64,000 nt of DNA from Amoebophrya sp. A120 (taxonomy: Eukaryota > Sar > Dinophyceae > Syndiniales > Amoebophryaceae), in assembly GCA_905178155.1 (NCBI GenBank), contig CAJINV010000004.1, positions 8,330,882 through 8,394,881 on the forward strand, written 5' to 3'. Each line of letters opens with the position of its first letter. The stretch's first letter is position 1. The notes below the pieces were generated by a model that did not search any database, had not been told where the DNA came from, and saw only the letters and a list, made by a program, of their open reading frames with translations. Shown piece after piece: positions 1 to 12,617 of this stretch. The translations under genes were made by a program, and so were the position numbers.

Positions 1-1334
1 CGAAAAATACAAAATCAGGTCAGTGTTCCGATGATGAAAACAGATCGATACAAAATTATCAGTAGTGTGCTGTTGTAAATCGATGCAAAATTTGTAAATG
101 TTGTATAGGACGAAAGAACCCGTGAATGCAGTCAATGCAGGTAGTAATAATACCGAGAAAGTAGTGATTACAGTTAGCAAATGCAGAGTGGGTAGAAAAT
201 TGAAAAATTACAAAATTCGAAGGTGTACAACCGAAAAATTGCCGCAAGTGGTTGATGAAAATTGTGGCGTCTAGAAATCAAACCGTTCCCAAAGCGTGTC
301 ACCTGATAGTACGCTGTGAACGAATGACGCAGCAAAAATTGTTTCAGACAAAGTAGTTTATACTATCGAAATGTTTGCGCTACTACTTTTCCGTGCGAGC
401 AGCAATTTTGTGTAAGACAAAAGTTTTGATGGTGTTCGGTATTATTCGGCTTTGCGTACAAACTGGCGTGGTTGCTTGCACCGTCTTGCAATAGAATTGG
501 GCGGTAGTTTGATACAAAATCGAATGGAAACCTAGTTGAAGGATTGGTTTGGAAAGTTGAAAATTGTGGGTCTTGTCAGCAGACAAAATTTGGTGATGAA
601 TTAGCCGCTGTTGTGTGGGGGTGCGTTGCAGTTTCGGTTTGAAGAATTGTCAAAATCGACGAGTACAGGTGAAGTAACACCACCAGGAAAAGAGAAAAAG
701 GCACTACTTACCATATTTATTGCGACGAAAATATCAAATCGTACGAAGAGCAGCTTCTACCGAAGGTTAAAAAACCTCAAACCTTCGCTCTCGAAAACCG
801 ATAAAAATACTTGAATCCATTTTCCATATCATCCGAAAGAGCAGACGAAGCGCTTCGACAGGGCAAACGAAGATGTTGGACGTGGTGCTATCATAATTAG
901 TACCGAACTTTCTTCACCCAAAACAGCGCCAACGTGCTGTGGGGGTTCTAGTGCTGCTTCAAAACCGAAATACTTTTTACGCAAAGCTGTTTGCTGCGAA
1001 GAGGCTTTTGCAGATAGGGAAAAACCGAATTTTCATTTCTATATGAGAAGTTAGTGGACCGAGATAAATTTGGACTTGGACGACGCGACAGCAAATATAG
1101 TTTTTTCAACGAATATAACAACACCTGGGAGCAGACGAACAGCCGATATTGTACTTCTACCGAAGAAGATGGTGTGAACACTACAGAGCGCAACGAGCAA
1201 CGGAGTGCAGGCTACCGATAGAACTCAAGTTTCGCAAGAACCCCTGCCCGGGCTTGCTGTTGAGGCAGATTTAATATTTTCTCCTGGGAGTTGTTGTGAA
1301 ATTTTGATTTGTCGTCCAGTAAAAACCTGTATTA
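1..1334. other. Intergenic, downstream of the lipase gene
   Basis: No supportable gene. The short open frames on both strands (longest about 81 codons) lack GC-rich third positions, and there is no introner here. It lies 3' of the lipase stop codon at 1335-1337. Confidence 0.6.
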
Positions 1335-4300
1335 TTATATCCACCTCGCTGCCTCATAAGCCTGGATGTAGTCGAACCTAATCCGCTTGAGCATCTTCAA
1401 AAACTGATACTCCATCGTGGAGACGTTATTTCGATCGAAAAATCGATGAAAATAAACGTCGCACAAAGTCGCCAAGTACAGATTCGGCAAGTGGTCGTCG
1501 ATCATGCTATCAACTGCAAATATGTCTTGGTCTGGAAACTTGTGATGCTGAAATGTGCATGATTGAAATCCTTCCAAGTGCAGCCAAGCATGACAAGTTT
1601 TCCGAACACTTTCTCAACCGCAGTCCGCATGAGAAGTTGCGCTTTTGTATGACAAAAGGAGGCGTAGTTTTGTTAGTCATGATGCAACACAGATTTTACA
1701 GGAATGTCGGACTTGCATATACAAGTTCAATGCTCCCAGACCCAGACACATTTGCATTTCATACATGCGCAAGCCGAGCAAAATTCGCCGGTAGTGCTCC
1801 CCGTGGTTTCGGACCCAAAAACAGGTGGGCGCCGCCGTACTGGGGCGAACTTGCAAGTGGAGGCAGAACTTCCCCGGGGGCCGCGGGATCTTGCTGTAGT
1901 CGTGGGTCTTCCGTTGTTGCCCGAAGAGGGTGCCGATGTAGTCCACCGCTTGGGTAAAGTAGGAGGTTTCGCTAATCTCGTCCGCGAGGCTGAGTTTGCG
2001 ATGAGGGGTGCATGGCGGTGAAGTAGATCAGATGTTGCTTTGCATGTAATAATCAGCATGACACGGAAAAAGATCTTGGTCCTCGGGCTCGGCATGGTTT
2101 GGTGTGCTTTCTATAGATGAAATGATTTTGTCTTTGTCAACCGGAACAGCATCAGCATGAAAAAAAGTTTTTCAAAATGAAAACTATACCGGTCAAAGCT
2201 TTCCATGCTGAGGGCCGACACGAAGTCCTTGCCGCGGACGACGCCCAAGATGCGCGGGTCGTTTGTTATCGAGTAGGAAAATTTAGGCGCGAGCGCAGCA
2301 CATTTGTCATGTACAGCGCAAATAGTGCGTCGCTTGATAACTGTATACATTAACACGGTCTGGCGGTCGTCAGATCGATGCAACTGTAATATCTCGCCCG
2401 CAGTGCACACACCCATTGTTTTTTTTGAAAATATTAAGTACATTAAACGCTTCTAAAAAAATCAAAACACGCACGCCCTCAACTCGCACTTCCTTCCCAT
2501 CCGATAGCCATCACGGGGTATTTCGCTGCATTCGCCGCACGACCCGGACTTCTTCCCGCAACTGTTCCCCCCTGCTCTGCGTCGTCGTCATGATAGGCAA
2601 TCGCGGGGCTCCCGAAAAGGAACAGCCTCTTGTTCTCGATTTGGGGAAATTTCCAGTACACCAAAGCCACGGTTGCCGCTCCCAGGGAGTGTCCCGTGAA
2701 GACGAATCTGTAGTCCGGGTTCTTTTTCAAAAAGCGCTCCACCCAGAACCGGATCAACTGCAAATATGTCTGGGTCTGGAAGGTTGCCAGACTTGTCATG
2801 CAGGTTTTATTCCATGACCCATGAGGTCTGGAATGCGGTACCCAGCATGACTGATTCTGTGGCGTGGTCTCTATCATGCCTATCCTGCATGAGAAACTCC
2901 CTCTCAACTTGGTCAAAAGCGGACAGCTTTTGCTACTCATGCAACACAGATTTTTGCATGGTTCAGATTTAGCATGACAAGTTCCACTCTTCCAGACCAA
3001 GACATATTTGCATTGGATAAACCGGATCCGACCGTAGACAAACTCCGCGGACTTGACGAATCCTTTGTGGGTGCGGAACAAAACGCGAACCTCCGTGTTG
3101 TCTTCGTCGGATGGTGTTTGTCGTTGTCCATCTTCAGTGGAAGTTGTCTTTGTACGAGAAGAAACTGTGCTCGTCGCCTCGCCGGTTGTTGAACCTGCCG
3201 TGGGTACTAGCGAAGACAAATTTTTTGGTTTACTATCAGTACTATCCTTTCTCCGTATCAACTGCAAAAATGTCTGGGTCTGGAAGATTGCCAGGTTTGT
3301 CATGCATATTTTGAATGACCCATGATGTCTGTGATGCATGCCCTAGCATCACAGATTTTTCGCGGACTTTGTGATGCCTCTACCGCATGACAAATGCCCT
3401 TTCCGCGTAGCACAAACTGGAGTGCTTTTGCTGGTCATGCAATACAAATTTTTTTAGAATCCAGAGACAGCATTACAAGTTTAGAATCTTCCAGACCCAG
3501 ACATATTTGCATTTGATACTCCGGTGCCGTTCCCGATTCCGTTCCGGACTCCCACTGTTCGGACGGGAGGAACTACTCCCAGGCGGTGCAAAATTGACGT
3601 CGCTCTGGTCTATCAGCAGAGGCTCGTGAGGATTTCTACCTGCAGTTTTCTTCTCGATATTCAAATAAGCTCGCGAAGATGAGGACGTGCTGCTTGTTCC
3701 GGGATAGCCGTTTTTCGTCGTGCCCAATTGATGTTGCCCGTATACAGCATGATCTCCCTCGGGCGACGAGGGAACAAATAACCCTTCGTCTCCGTATATC
3801 GCTTCGTCCTCCGGCGGCCGGATTTTGCGTTCGGGTTTTGGGATTCTAGTCTTCTGTACGGATTGACCGGAAGATCTGGTGCTGTTTGCGGAGGAGCCGC
3901 GGGAGGGTGGTGCCACTACAACAGCAGCTCCTGTGCTGGTCGGCGTTTCTGCTCTCGGTTCCGGCTGAAACAACGTCGAAAGCTGTCCGCCCTGTAGAAC
4001 TCCTCTCCCCCGTTCGTCATAGTCTTCTTTGTTCGGTGATTTTGCGCCCACAAATTCGTTGCCGACGTAGTCGATTTCGGGTAAGCTTTCCTTTCGCTCG
4101 CTCGCCGGCGGACCGAGGATGGCATCGTCGAGGCTGTCGTGTCTGGAAGATGTTGGGCCGTCTTGTTCTACTACCCTCGGTGGTGTACTACTAGCAGTTC
4201 CACTCTTGTTTTTCGGTGCGGGAAAAAGCGAACGCGCCTTAGTATTCGCTTTCACCTTCACGACGTCATTGCCCACCTGCACCTCCGACGGCTCGTCGGA

Positions 4301-7300
4301 AGTGACTAGAGGATCCGCACTATCCTAAGCAAAAACGTCCCCACACCATAGTCAAGTTGGGAATCTAGCAACACAAATCTCCAAGTTTTGGGAGTTGTGC
4401 ATGACAAGTTTCCCTCTGCAGTGTAGTGCTGGTTGACAAGGGAAGCCGCATTAGAAAGCCACTTTCTCATCCTGTTTATAGCATTACAAATTCCAAAACA
4501 CGACTGGTAATGCATCTCATGGAGCTGCGCATTACAAATGTTCCATTCCTGTCATTGCGCATTTGCATGACAACTCTGGTGTGGGTACGTTTTTACTCAG
4601 GATACGCACCAGAAGCGACATCAGGTTCCTGATCGTGAGGTCCTCCCGCGGCTTCCCCCGAGCTCGCACGTCGCCTCAACGCTTCTGCTTCTTGCGCTCG
4701 TCTCTTCTCCTCGTCCCGGGCCTTTGTCAATTCCTGCAACGGGTCCACGCCAAACAGGGCGCTCCCCGCCTTCGGGAACCGGACCGCGAAATCGACTTCC
4801 TCCGCCGCAATATCTGTCATGACGTCTTTCCAAGCCATCGACCCCCGCACAGTATCAACTGCAAAAATGTCTGGGTCTGGAAGGTTGGCACTTGTGATGC
4901 TAACTTTGGACTCTAAAAAAATCTGTATTGCATGACCACCAAGAGGAGTCTAGTTGGTGCTACGCGGGGAGGGCATTTGTCATGCGGAGTAGACATCAGG
5001 AAGCCCTCTAAAAATCTGTGATGCTAGGTTGCGCATTACAGATATCCTGGGTCATGCAAAATATGCATGACAAACCCGGCAACATTCCAGACCCAGACAT
5101 TTTTGCATTTGATAGACAGAGAGAATCAACCACTTCAGTGTGTGGTTCACCGAAAGCACAAACGTATCCAGTGCAAATATGTCTGGGTCTGGAAGGATCC
5201 GAACTTGTGATGCTGCATTTGGATACTACAAAAATCTGTATTGCATGAACAGCAAAAGAGGTCCAGTGTTTGCCACGGAGAGCGGGTAATATTTCTCATG
5301 CGGTATATGCATGAGGAAGCCCTCACAAAATCTGCGATGCTAGGGCATGCATCACAGACGTCAGGAGTCATGCAAACTGCGCATGACAAACCTTGCATCC
5401 CTCCAGACCCAAACATATTTGCAATGCGTAAAACGCTGGCTCGTACATTTCTTCCGTGAACGCAGAAACCAGAATGGGATTCGCCGGTAGAAAAGCGTTG
5501 GTCTTCGTCGGACTGCTTGTACTGCTGGTAGTGGGTGCAGCAGCAGCACCTCCCGTCGCAGCTGTAGTGGCTCCAGTGCCATGGCGGCCTGGTACCGTAG
5601 TGCGGCTTGCGGTTTTTGAATTTTTCCGGCTTGATGTTCCGGGTTTGCTCGGCGATTTAGACGAAGGAGAGCTTGTTCGCGATAAAAATTCCTCTTTGCT
5701 CGTGGTTCTTTTCGACGACGTGGTCCCACTCTGAGAGGTGTTGATTTTCTTCTTGTCCACACTAGATGTTGAAGAGGACTTCTGCTCTGCTCCCGGTAGA
5801 AGTTCTTGCCCATCTACAAATCCAGATGGAAGCTGCGAGGACGTCGTCACTTCCGAACTCGGTTCTATTCTTTTCTTCCTCTGCCACTGCGCGCTGTCTT
5901 GCTTCGCGCCCACGAGGGCGAGGAAGGCCTTTTGGTTCAGCACCTCGTTTTCCAGTTGGTCCATGTTCACCTTCATGAACGCCCCGGCCACCCGTATCGT
6001 AAGGAAAAATCCACCCTCCCCATATTGCAAACGGAGTTTGTGATGCTGTATTTGAGTACACAAATCGACTTGTAATGCCAGAAGGCCAAGAGCCGCAGTC
6101 GTGGCCTCGTTTGCAGGAAATTTGTCATGCTGTTTCCCACTTCCAGCCGCCTCCTGTCATGCTGAAGACGCAAGGCTTCCCCATGCCAACCAGCCCGACA
6201 GCCCGCATCTTTTCCCTTCTAGCATGACGAAGCTGAGTTGTGACAACAAATCTGCATCACAAATTTTCGTTTCGGTATGGGGAGGGGAGATTTTTCCCCA
6301 CAATAACCCACGTTGCCGCACTGTCCACATACCCCTCGTACATCGGCACACCGTACACAGCCCGCATGTAGAGACAGGCGATCATGTATCCTGAGCAAAA
6401 ACGTCCCGGCCCCCTAGTCAAGATGGGAAACCTGCTAAACAAATCTCCAGACTTTGGGAGCTGTGCATGACAAGTTTCCATCTGCAGTGTAGTGGTGGTT
6501 AGCAAGGGAAGCTTCGTGATTTCTCATCCTGTTTACAGCAGTACAAATGCCAAAACACGACTGGAAATGCCTCTCATGGAGCTGCGCATTACAAATGTCC
6601 CTGTCATTGGGCATTTGCATGACAACTCTGGGTCGGGGACGTTTTTACTTAGGATATCATGGTCTCGATGAGGATCGACTTTTCCCGCAACACCGCTGCG
6701 TTATCGAACTGCTTTTCGTACAGCTGCGAGTGCACGTCCCGCAGCCGCCACATCACGGAAGGGTCGAGAAAGGAGAAGAAGTCCTGCGCCCCGTGTCGTC
6801 GATTGGACAGCATGGAGAGCAAGGTGGTAACCGTGTCCCACATGTGCGACGAGCTGCCGCCCGTTTCATTTGTCTGCTCGTGGGCTGGCCGGTGGATCGG
6901 CCGGTTTTGCAGGTCGTCCGCCGCCGCGGCAACCACGTCCTCCTTGTTTTCATCTATGGTTGTAGGGTCAGGCGGGTAATTATTATTCCGGCTGTACGGG
7001 AAAAGCAAAAGACTACTAGACGCTGGATCTTCACTACCAGACGCAGCAGCGCTTTGACTCAATTGCGCACTACTGGTCGTCGCACCGCCGAACCAATCAA
7101 AGTAGCTATTATCGGTGTCGTTTTCCGTGACAGGCGTCGTGTGAATCTGCTGTGGATAGTCGTCGTCGGGGTAGGTATGGGCAGATATTTCTGGTGGTTC
7201 TGGTTCTCCATCAACACGACCTAGAGGTGCGGCACGACGACCAGGGCCGGTGCCACTAGTTGTACCAGGTGTTGAAGAGTTTGAGTCCTCAAAAGGTGGT

Positions 7301-7722
7301 CCTGTTCTTGGGCCATCTGTTCTTTGCCCTAACATTCTATCCGACGTATCATTCGTGTTCTCCTGCAATCGACCGCTGTTGTTCACCTTCACTTGATGTC
7401 TACTTTTCTGTTTCGGAGAAAAGGGCAGTTTCGTGGAAGAAGTTGGCACAGCGAGCGTGGGTCGCTCTTCCATACCTCTTGTACCCTCGTCGCCATTGGT
7501 TGCGTCGCGAGGTTGTTCATTCTGATCCTGGTCTCGAGCCAAGTACTTTTCCAGCATCCGGCCCTCGAGAAGATGACCATCATGATCTGCGTCGTCCAAC
7601 GACCTGCCGGAAGCCGCAGTAGTGGTGTCCTCCTTCCGGCCGCGAAAGGTTGAATAATTCGCAGTGCCCTTCGGAGGCGACTTGGCTTTCTGCTTCTTTT
7701 CTTGCGAAGGAAAAGACGTCAT
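1335..7722 (-). CDS. Class-3 lipase, sn1-diacylglycerol-lipase-like, about 11 exons
   Basis: Probable serine lipase that hydrolyses acylglycerols. Seen: the nucleophile-elbow motif GHSLGAA (exon at 3020-3255 into about 2480-2755), an upstream SVRGSMAWKDVMTDI strand typical of diacylglycerol lipases (4605-4852), and a downstream GVVRGKDFVSALS block (about 2180-2300) where the family carries its catalytic Asp region. Exons in order: 7722-6656, 6386-6306, 5994-5431, 5164-5115, 4852-4605, 4320-3519, 3255-3020, 2755 to about 2480, about 2300-2180, about 2010-1764, 1507-1335. Long Ser/Thr-rich disordered segments (first exon; 3519-4320; 5431-5994) separate the conserved blocks. Seven introners interrupt it, and removing each with one duplication copy keeps the frame. 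The two introns near 2.05-2.17 and 2.3-2.48 kb are not clearly introners and their edges are uncertain. ATG at 7722 is the first in-frame Met. Family is secure; substrate is inference. Confidence 0.8.
1508..1763. mobile_element. Introner A, subtype iii
   Basis: Terminal repeats built on GTCTGGGTCTGG at the left and CCAGACCCAGAC at the right. Perfect 5-bp duplication CATGC. Interior is the reverse of the copies at 39583 and 53300. Last intron of the lipase gene. Confidence 0.88.
2756..3019. mobile_element. Introner A, subtype ii
   Basis: Flanked by a 9-bp direct repeat AACCGGATC, probably a 5-bp duplication extended by chance. Splits the lipase just before GHSLGAA; the exons rejoin as YGRIR-FWVERF. 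Confidence 0.9.
3256..3518. mobile_element. Introner A, subtype i, reverse
   Basis: Duplication CTCCG on both sides. Interior reads as the reverse complement of the copy at 4853 in the same gene. Confidence 0.92.
4321..4604. mobile_element. Introner B
   Basis: Ends TATCCTAAGCAAAAACGTCC and its complement; duplication CGCAC. Lipase intron. Confidence 0.92.
4853..5114. mobile_element. Introner A, subtype i, forward
   Basis: Short flanking repeat ACAG. Separated from the next introner by an exon of only 50 bp (5115-5164). Confidence 0.87.
5165..5430. mobile_element. Introner A, subtype i, forward
   Basis: Duplication AAACG. The lipase frame continues across it as PAF-VLSVNHT. Confidence 0.92.
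5995..6305. mobile_element. Introner C
   Basis: Terminal repeats around AAAAATCC(A/C)CCCTCCCCAT; short repeat ACCC. Lipase exons rejoin as ATW-VAGAFMKV. Confidence 0.88.
6387..6655. mobile_element. Introner B
   Basis: Duplication ATCATG (6 bp). First intron of the lipase gene. Confidence 0.92.
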
Positions 7723-8866
7723 GGCCGGTGTAGTTGGTGGGGGAGCTACAGCTGGCGGGCATTTTCATCATCGATCGAGTTTCCTGCTTGATGTCATTGT
7801 TGTTTATATTTTCAACATAAACATTTTACGCTACTGCTAGCACGCAACAAGTATGGCTACCCCTGTACCTAGCATGATGAAACAGCTATACTAAAACCCA
7901 CTTGATGGACAACCCTAGGCACGGGGTAGGGAAAGATAAATGAATTATCCTAGCACAAACCCAAGCTGTACTTGTACGACTCACAACATCTTCCCTCAAA
8001 GAAGCCCTTGCCGCTGGCGTCACTCGTTGTATATAGTCTTGGTCTTTTTTGAATGTCGCATGTTTCTCGCTCCTGCAAGTAAAAAAGCAGCAGGGGACGA
8101 TGATGCAATTAAAGCAGAATAGTCCAGGATCTTTATCTTTTTTTTTTGTAGCCTGCTGTGCTGGGTTTTTTAATCAAAAAATACGACTTGGTGTTGTTGG
8201 TGCCATGTCACGAACAACCTGTAGGTGAACTCAGATCGTGCTTGTTGCAGGCAGACGACAAGCAAAATACGTAACCTCGTTAGGTAAACAGACTACCCAA
8301 AAAGAGGCTTCGTTTGAGGTGTAAGCATTCCGGTGGTAGAAAGAATGGGTGTCAGAAGTGAAATGTGTTTCTAGTTTTTACACACGTTCTTCACGAAGAA
8401 TGGGTGTCAGAAGTCTTTGATGGAATGTCTCCACATATGTACGTTTTTTAGATCGAAGGAATAAGAAGTTCACAGTTTTGGTTGTGGTTTGTCTTTGTAC
8501 AACATCAACGGCATAAATTATTTTTTTCGAGATGGCTGAGGCTGTGTTCAAGTGTCATAGTGTTCGTAGTACAATGACAAAAGTAGTATCTAAACCTCTT
8601 GGAAGTACCTCTGAACATCAGAATAATCAGCGGTGTAAAAATATATTGTTCGGGCTGCTCAGTTACAGTCTGGGTTTTCCTGGTTTATTGTGTCCTGGAT
8701 AGAAAAGAGCTTGATGAGTGTATCCATAATTCTGTTCCACGTTACAATCGCCTTACTTAGATACATTTTTTTCATTTTTCGACCTTTCAGCCTCATCATG
8801 AGTGCCTGGATTGATGGGAGAATTTCAACATTGCTGCTACTGGTGAAGGACAGAAAAAAAACTTAC
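7723..8866. other. Intergenic between lipase and the 8867 gene
   Basis: AT-richer, no introner, no convincing coding. Holds a 17-bp direct repeat, GAATGGGTGTCAGAAGT, at about 8343 and 8398. Confidence 0.5.
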
Positions 8867-9378
8867 TTATCGAGGTGTTAAAGCTCCTAGCGCATGCGGT
8901 GGTGTTCCAGCTCCTGCTCCTCCATCGCCCGGATAGATAAGATCTCCTTCTTGTAGTAACGGCCCATCCGGTGTCATCGCTTCTCCGTCCCCACCAAACG
9001 GGGGTGTCATATCCGCTTCTCCGTCCCTATCAAACGGGGGTGTCACACCTCCTTCCCCGTCCAAGTTGTCCTGGGCTGGGCGGATCAAGTCTCCGTCTCC
9101 CAAGGGAGCGAGGGGCGCGTGTGGGTTCGGAATGATGGGCACGAAGAGGTAACCTATCCCAGTGCCAAAGTGCATGTTTTCTTGTTCAAAGTCAAAGACG
9201 AAGGCCCGTTTGCATAACGACCTGAATTATCGAAATAAATCCAATGCGAGTTGTTGTCCCTGACCAGGTGGTGCAGTGAAGTTTTTATCAGGTCAGCTAC
9301 CTTGAATGATTGTTCATCACACACGGCATGCACAAAGTGGTTAAGCACGACAGTGCGAGGAAGAAAATTGACATGCAC
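8867..9378 (-). CDS. Unknown protein, partial model
   Basis: Two open segments in different frames, 9378-9154 and about 9215-8867, probably joined by a short non-introner intron near 9200-9240. The first contains SHWIYFDNSG, which loosely recalls the His-Trp...Asp region of Ulp1/adenain-type cysteine proteases; no cysteine site was found, so no function is assigned. The second holds two copies of a 36-bp repeat encoding TPPF(D/G)xDGEA, then a Gly/Pro-rich tail and stop TAA at 8867-8869. The start is not settled; an ATG near 9425 or a link to the 9478 gene are both possible. Confidence 0.4.
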
Positions 9379-9477
9379 TGAAAATAAAACTGTTGAAATG
9401 GTGCCTCGCTCCCATGCGATGTTTTATTTTTGCCATGATGGTCGTGGACCACCATATAATATATGAACTAGCCTGTT

Positions 9478-10589
9478 CTAGCACTTCGAGAAACCATGCC
9501 CGCTTGCACATTCCATACCGCGAATGCGATTAATGCGATTTTCGTTTTCCCTCAGCCTCTGAAGGATGGCCTCGTGGTTTAAATCTCGGAAACCAGCGGG
9601 GGCGCGCGCGCGAGCGTTCTCCGCCATGTTGTCTGCCGTCAAGTTCAGGTCCGGTCGGGTGTTTTTGTCGGGGTCCAGGACTAGCACCAGTTCGTCGTGT
9701 GTTCTCCCCTGAAGATTCGCATGCTCCCGGAGCACGAAGCCACGGTGTTTCAAGTCGTTGTAAAAATTCGGAAACACCCGGAAAAAATCGTCAAAGGTGG
9801 GCACCTTCGTGCGTCCGTCGGGGCCAAGGGGTGCTAAGAACTCCGCGTTCGCCCCGGCACAAAGATGCTGCTGAAAGTTGATGCTCACTTCGAGTTTGCC
9901 CTGTCGCGCGGCCTGCTCCGCGATCTCGAGAAGTTGTTTCATGATCGGTAAATTATATTCGCGTTCACACAGGGCAAGTCATGTAAGGCCAACTATCGCG
10001 AATGGAATCTCATTCATGCGCATCATCTCAATGTAGTTTGTCATGCGTTCCTGTCTTCATCAAATAAGACTTGCCTTGAAACGAGAATAGTTCGCTTCCG
10101 CTGGATACTTTTGGACGTGTGATGGAAAAATTTCGCCTTTCCCCCCGCTGCAATCGCCTGCAGCCGCGTCGCATTCAGCGCAGCCGGCAGCGCAAGTGGG
10201 TGGCTCCGCGGCTCCTCGAGGTACCGAATGATTTTCAGTTTCAGTTCCCGGGGGAGATGCTTCGAAAAAGTCTTGTGGAGGCAGAGATCGTAGACCTGCA
10301 TTTAACACGTTGAATAAAGCTATTTTGGTGAGAGAGCCAGACAACGATAACTGCGTGTGCGTTTTTTCTGTGCCGACATACAAGAACATATTCAGCGCTC
10401 ATCGTACGTGGTCGTGAAGTCCATAGCTTGTCGGATGATTGACCGTGACTACTTACAATGACATCAACAATCTATACGTTGATCTGCAGGCTCGTGACGC
10501 GCCGTTCCGCCTTTTTGTGCGCTTTTTCATCCTCCTCTTTTGCCACCTGCTCGCGCAGTTTGGAAAATTGCTGCCCGTTTTGAAACATC
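9478..10589 (-). CDS. F-box-like unknown protein, tentative three exons
   Basis: Exon 1 from ATG 10589 to about 10480 encodes a charged coiled-coil-like start (FSKLREQVAKEEDEKAHKK). Exon 2 (10301 to about 10060) has LPRELKLKIIRYLEEP, which resembles the first helix of an F-box. Exon 3 (about 9942-9478) encodes a 154-residue globular segment ending at TAG 9478. The first two exons share CTGCAG at their edges. No introner is present, unlike the neighbours. The joins are inferred from frame and codon bias; an F-box role in ubiquitin ligation would be inference only. Confidence 0.45.
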
Positions 10590-11465
10590 TTTTGTGGGGG
10601 ATTTGGAGATGGTGTTGTTTATTAAGATTTGGGTGCCATCGTGCTGTGTACGGAAGAACGGGTGAAATGTCAACTCATGATAAGCCTTGACGATGAAGGT
10701 GGTTGTGGTATATCTTGCGTGGTGCTAGTGCTAGGCGAGAACCAACAAGGAAAAATAAAGTGTCTACAAAGAAAATATTGTGGATAGTACATTTGTATTC
10801 CGCCGTCTCGTGGTGACAGTAATCATAAATCTAGTACTTTTACCTCTAGTCAAAGTCACAATTGACTGGGTTTTTCAAGAAGTTGCAGCATCAGGGGTAA
10901 GCGGGTAAAGAGGATCTCTTCGATAGGTTAAAGCCATTCGCCGACCTAGGGAAAACGAACCTGATCCTCAGCCTCGCACACCGAACGACCATGCGGAAGC
11001 AAGTCTGTAGTCCATCGATGAAAAAAGGATCTTCATCTTTGCACGAGCGTGTCGTGTAGATCGAAACAAGATCTCGATCCTTCATCGACGAGAACCGTCT
11101 CGCGGAGGTGAACAAGAGCAACTCCAGGCGGGAAAAGCAAGATCTCAACGCAAACATATCAACCACCGCCTCTTTTCACTTGTTGCTCCGCCTCGTGCAC
11201 CAGTTTCGCTCGATACAATTGTTATTTTCGCCAAAGGTAAAAATTTAATTCGTGGAAATGAGGGCACGACATCATCGATACTCAGCTTTAGCACCACCTA
11301 ACGATCAAACGATCAGCATGTTTTTCGTTGCACTCTCTTCATCTTCCGTCCTGTAAGCGGACAAAACTGGAGCAACTCGATCTCCATCTGGGCGTTCTTT
11401 CCAAATCGTTTCTTCTACGTATTCCATACTTGGTAATCGCAACCAAAACCGTCCTAGCTTTCTCC
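10590..11465. other. Intergenic
   Basis: No gene or introner recognised. A 91-codon minus-strand open frame at 10891-11166 has no supporting codon bias. Confidence 0.5.
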
Positions 11466-12617
11466 TCAGGGTGCTGCCTGCTCGATCACCGGCTCCAAGT
11501 GAAGCAACAGCTGCACTAATTCCACCGGCACGGTCGACGTCAAGGACACATCACCGTCGCGGAAAAGCCGTTCGGCATCTTTTTTCTCGAGCTTTGGAAA
11601 AAGTTGGAACACGATCTCGGGCACAATGTAGGCGGACTCCTCATGGGCGTCATTATCATCTCCGGGCAGCCGCAGGCGCTTGGGAAATCCGGGCGGGGAG
11701 TTTTTGATGCGGCGAATTAATTCTGTCAAGGTAATAGAGGGGCTTGGGATTTCCTCTGGGGGGGGGTCAAAGAGACCAAAGGTCCTTCCAGGAATACCAG
11801 CAAGGTTCAGTGCGCTGCTAACGCGAATCTGTTCGCCTCTGCGCTGCCATTCAGTCCTAACTACGCATCGCTCAATGCGGGCTGGTACTGGAGACTGTAG
11901 ACAATACTTCTTCAGCTTTTCGAGAAATTCTTTCTCGCTTTTGGCGTAGGGATCCCCAGCGGCCAACTTCTGTGCGAGAGCCATCCGAAGCGAGGTTGGC
12001 AAATAACGGTGGTCAAACCGGAGATGTACGTTGATGTTGTGTTTGTATTCGGCGCCCGCATTCTTTTCGTGGCGATAACTGAATACCGCACCCAGTTGCA
12101 AATCAGTGATTTCAACGCTCGGAACTTTTTCAAAGTAAGCAGACCCGGGCACTTTGCACATGACGTCCCAGGCGTTGCTGACAACCATATCCTCGTCTGC
12201 GCAGTGCGGAAGAAAGCGGACCTCGGTAAAAAGAGGTACTGCCAGGGCTTCATAAGAAGCAACCGCCGGCTTCCACACCACCTCCTTTCCAGAAGTAAAG
12301 GATTGGCCGCAAACACGCAGTCCTACATCCGGATCCAAATGCAACATTTTTTCGACCTTCGTAAACACCGGGAGATCATCCGGACGCAGAAACGCGTAAA
12401 TCTTGCGCCCGATTTCGTCGGGAACCGGGAAACGGAACGGCGCGCGGTCTTCCGCTTGCTTTTTCTCGAAACACGTCATGGCGGCCTTCACGGAGACCGC
12501 ATTGACGTGGTGCTTCGCTTTCTTCGCCCCATAATCCTCGTCCAGTAAGTCGTAGATCTTTTGCAGGGGGGCCCGGACGTTGATGTTGAACAATTTTGAC
12601 TGCCGGTTCGACGACAT
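11466..12617 (-). CDS. Intronless 383-residue unknown protein, F-box-like segment
   Basis: Uninterrupted frame from ATG 12617-12615 to TGA 11466-11468 with clear GC-rich third positions. Around residues 62-85 there is FPVPDEIGRKIYAFLRPDDL, similar to the start of an F-box. The rest is globular with no motif I recognise and ends in a Leu-rich helix. It is the only confident gene here without any intron, so recent retroposition or a young gene is possible. Function unknown. Confidence 0.75.
   Translation of the reverse strand: MSSNRQSKLFNINVRAPLQKIYDLLDEDYGAKKAKHHVNAVSVKAAMTCFEKKQAEDRAPFRFPVPDEIGRKIYAFLRPDDLPVFTKVEKMLHLDPDVGLRVCGQSFTSGKEVVWKPAVASYEALAVPLFTEVRFLPHCADEDMVVSNAWDVMCKVPGSAYFEKVPSVEITDLQLGAVFSYRHEKNAGAEYKHNINVHLRFDHRYLPTSLRMALAQKLAAGDPYAKSEKEFLEKLKKYCLQSPVPARIERCVVRTEWQRRGEQIRVSSALNLAGIPGRTFGLFDPPPEEIPSPSITLTELIRRIKNSPPGFPKRLRLPGDDNDAHEESAYIVPEIVFQLFPKLEKKDAERLFRDGDVSLTSTVPVELVQLLLHLEPVIEQAAP

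Noticed and set aside
1704-2021. Plus-strand frame opposite the lipase C-terminus
   Set aside because: Antisense shadow; the minus strand reads LADEISETSYFTQAVDYIG in line with the lipase.
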